This document shows positions 62,256 through 64,000 of a stretch of DNA of 64,000 nt, one piece after another. Each line of letters starts with the position of its first letter. The stretch's first letter is position 1. Made by a program: the position numbers and the translations under genes. The notes under the pieces were generated by a model. It saw nothing but the letters and a program-made list of their open reading frames with translations, was not told where the DNA came from and made no database searches. Source of the DNA: Bacteroidales bacterium (lineage in GTDB: Bacteria > Bacteroidota > Bacteroidia > Bacteroidales > WCHB1-69); NCBI GenBank assembly GCA_017395245.1, contig JAFPVR010000071.1, positions 1-64,000 of the forward strand, read 5' to 3'.

Positions 62256-64000
62256 ATGCAAGAAAATACAAACAATGCAGAACAGACTGTCGGCTCTGCT
62301 CAAATCAAGAGCCTGTTTTACCAATGCTTGGCCAAATGGTATTGGTTTGTCATTTCCGTGGGCATAGTGCTCATCTGTGCGGTTTTCTATTTGCTGAAGA
62401 CCACCCCTGTCTATACCCGCAGTGCCAAATTATTGGTCAAGTCCGACAGCAAAGGCCATTCAACAGCCGATATCGGGGATTTCTCTGACCTCGGTCTTGT
62501 CGGTTCAAGTGTAAAAATCAATAACGAACTGATTACCATTCAATCGCTTGATGTGATGTCGGAAGTGGTGCGTCGCCTGCACTTGGAGATGAATTACCAG
62601 CAGGATGGCCTGTTCCGGCCTGTGGTGCTCTATGACAAGACCCTCCCCGTGACCGCTACCATCGTTGACACACCCGAAAATCTCAGTGCCTCATTCGACC
62701 TCGAGTTAGACAAGGGCACCGTCACGCTAACCAACTTTGTCCAAGGAGAAAACAAGTCGAGCGGTAAGGTCAAGGCACGGCTCGGCGACACCGTCTCTAC
62801 TCCCATCGGTTTAATCTGTGTTAACAAGACCGATTACTACAAGGACAAGAAATACGAGACAATCCATGTTAGACGTGGATCCATAAATGGAACAGCGCGT
62901 AGTTACTCTTCCCGGGTTAAGGTTGGGCTCGTGGGCAAAAACACCGATGTGCTTTCCCTCTCCGTGGAAGATATCAACAAGAGCCGAGGCGATGATATCC
63001 TCAATATGCTCGTCGCGGTCTACAACGGCAACTGGCTCAAAGACAAGAACCAGATCACCGTCAGCACCTCTATGTTCATCAATGATCGTCTCCAAGTTAT
63101 TGAACAAGAGTTGGGCAATGTCGATAGCGACATCTCCTCCTACAAGAGCGAAAACCTCCTGCCCGATGTGGGTGCGGTATCCAATATGTACCTCAGCCAA
63201 AACCGAGAGGCCTATACCCGCATCAACGAACTCAACAACCAAATATCCATTACGCGTTACGTCCGCAACTACTTGACCAATGAGACGGATAACAACCAAC
63301 TCCTGCCTGTCAATACGGGTATCAATAACGGTCATATCGAGAGTCAGATTTCTACCTACAACACCATGATGCTCCGTCGGAATGGCTTGGTGGCCAACAG
63401 CAGTGAGCAGAATCCCCTCGTGCTCGATTTGGATGAGAAACTGAAGGCCATGCGTCACGCCATCCTCACCTCCATCGACAACCAGTTGGCAACCCTCAAC
63501 ACGCAGTTGGCTAACTTCCAGGGTACGGAGCGGATGATCAATGCTCGTCTGGCCGCCAACCCCAAGCAGGCCAACTACCTGCTCTCCGTGGAACGTCAGC
63601 AGAAGGTCAAGGAGTCGCTGTATCTTTTCCTGCTGCAGAAGCGTGAGGAGAACGAACTCTCGCAGGCCTTCACCGCCTACAACACCCGTATGATTGAGCA
63701 TCCCAACGGCAGTAATGCGCCCACCAAGCCGCGCAAGTCTATGATCCTGTTGGCCGCCCTCATCGTCGGTATCGCCATCCCCATCGTCATCATCGTCCTC
63801 AAGGAATACCTCAACACGACGGTGCGCGGCCGGAAAGACCTGGAGAAGCTCACCATGCCGTTCGTCGGCGAGATTCCGCTCTCCATCAGCGCCGAGGAGG
63901 AGAAGAAGAAGCTCAGGGAGAAACGCCGGATGTTCCTCCGCAGCAAGCGCAAAGGCAAGGAGCCGGAACAGCAGCAGGGCTTCGGCGGCGTCATCGTCGT
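62256..64000 (+). CDS. Wzc-like polysaccharide co-polymerase / tyrosine kinase, N-terminal 581 aa (runs off the window)
   Basis: Open from ATG 62256 (MQENTNNAEQTVGSAQIKSLFYQCLAKWYWF) to the window end without a stop. TM1 is at about residues 29-47, a Wzz domain follows (YTRSAKLLVKSD...NNELITIQSLDVMSEVV), then a long periplasmic coiled-coil region with the GNVD motif (GNRVT-like), and TM2 at about 493-512 (SMILLAALIVGIAIPIVIIV) after the PTKPRKS motif. The frame continues TTVRGRKDLEKLTMPFVGEIPL into the expected cytosolic BY-kinase domain, whose Walker motifs would lie beyond the edge. It sets chain length and exports polysaccharide with the Wza-like protein. Confidence 0.92.
   Translation, partial: MQENTNNAEQTVGSAQIKSLFYQCLAKWYWFVISVGIVLICAVFYLLKTTPVYTRSAKLLVKSDSKGHSTADIGDFSDLGLVGSSVKINNELITIQSLDVMSEVVRRLHLEMNYQQDGLFRPVVLYDKTLPVTATIVDTPENLSASFDLELDKGTVTLTNFVQGENKSSGKVKARLGDTVSTPIGLICVNKTDYYKDKKYETIHVRRGSINGTARSYSSRVKVGLVGKNTDVLSLSVEDINKSRGDDILNMLVAVYNGNWLKDKNQITVSTSMFINDRLQVIEQELGNVDSDISSYKSENLLPDVGAVSNMYLSQNREAYTRINELNNQISITRYVRNYLTNETDNNQLLPVNTGINNGHIESQISTYNTMMLRRNGLVANSSEQNPLVLDLDEKLKAMRHAILTSIDNQLATLNTQLANFQGTERMINARLAANPKQANYLLSVERQQKVKESLYLFLLQKREENELSQAFTAYNTRMIEHPNGSNAPTKPRKSMILLAALIVGIAIPIVIIVLKEYLNTTVRGRKDLEKLTMPFVGEIPLSISAEEEKKKLREKRRMFLRSKRKGKEPEQQQGFGGVIV

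Overview
The window is chromosomal DNA of a member of the Bacteroidota, probably Bacteroidales. Four things point there. More than fifteen genes have the Bacteroidetes -7 promoter box TAnnTTTG (mostly TATCTTTG) just upstream. The gene families are typical of the phylum: DUF3098 between ftsX and uppP, BamA followed by tandem Skp/OmpH genes, a DUF6089 barrel, a DUF2723 membrane protein, a short ATP synthase epsilon subunit, DAHP synthase fused to chorismate mutase, and an AAA/PD-(D/E)XK DUF1703-type protein. Strong Shine-Dalgarno sequences are rare. Base composition is moderate to high GC in core genes and looks lower near the left edge. I cannot name the genus.

Layout. 1-8.1 kb looks accessory: the end of an IS1595-type transposase, two orphan genes, a decayed AlbA/RecG-like regulator, a 489-aa protein of unknown function, and a two-gene operon of a pRiA4b ORF-3-like protein and a SWIM-SNF2 helicase. 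8.3-17.7 kb holds a C-terminal processing protease, the aromatic-pathway enzyme AroG/CM translationally coupled to a 1489-aa exported protein of unknown function, and an HRDC-tailed PIF1/RecD-like helicase. 17.8-24.6 kb is a run of plus-strand genes: DUF1015, an HlpA-like glycosyltransferase, YitT, IspE, then FtsX-DUF3098-UppP-TruB. 25-28.4 kb on the minus strand carries atpDC and infC-rpmI-rplT, with tRNA-Gly between them. 28.5-34.4 kb is envelope biogenesis: DUF6089, UppS, BamA and three Skp-like chaperones. 34.5-45 kb holds an M3 peptidase, AzlCD, TypA, a methyltransferase, SppA, a steroid 5-alpha-reductase homologue and the DUF1703 protein. 45-50.8 kb is a complete RND efflux operon. 50.9-53.5 kb is a minus-strand surface-polysaccharide group (ATP-grasp, hexapeptide acyltransferase, GmhA). 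53.6-61 kb holds a cyclophilin lipoprotein, PheS, the DUF2723 protein, ElbB and AroK. At 61.4 kb an exopolysaccharide/capsule export operon (Wza-like, Wzc-like) begins and runs off the right edge.

The most unusual feature is the intergenic DNA. Three kinds of repeat recur: 7-bp tandem arrays, a dispersed palindrome built on TGTAGAGACG/CGTCTCTACA, and longer structured elements (22-bp and 30-bp arrays, a three-way-junction element, a 192-bp palindrome). In about a dozen genes the stop codon itself is the first triplet of, or lies inside, the repeat. The heptamer units usually begin with TGA, TAG or TAA, and because 7 is 1 modulo 3, a few units place stops in every reading frame. I regard this stop-anchored repeat pattern as the main candidate for an undescribed phenomenon here. 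Functional assignments rest on motif recognition only; no database search was possible.
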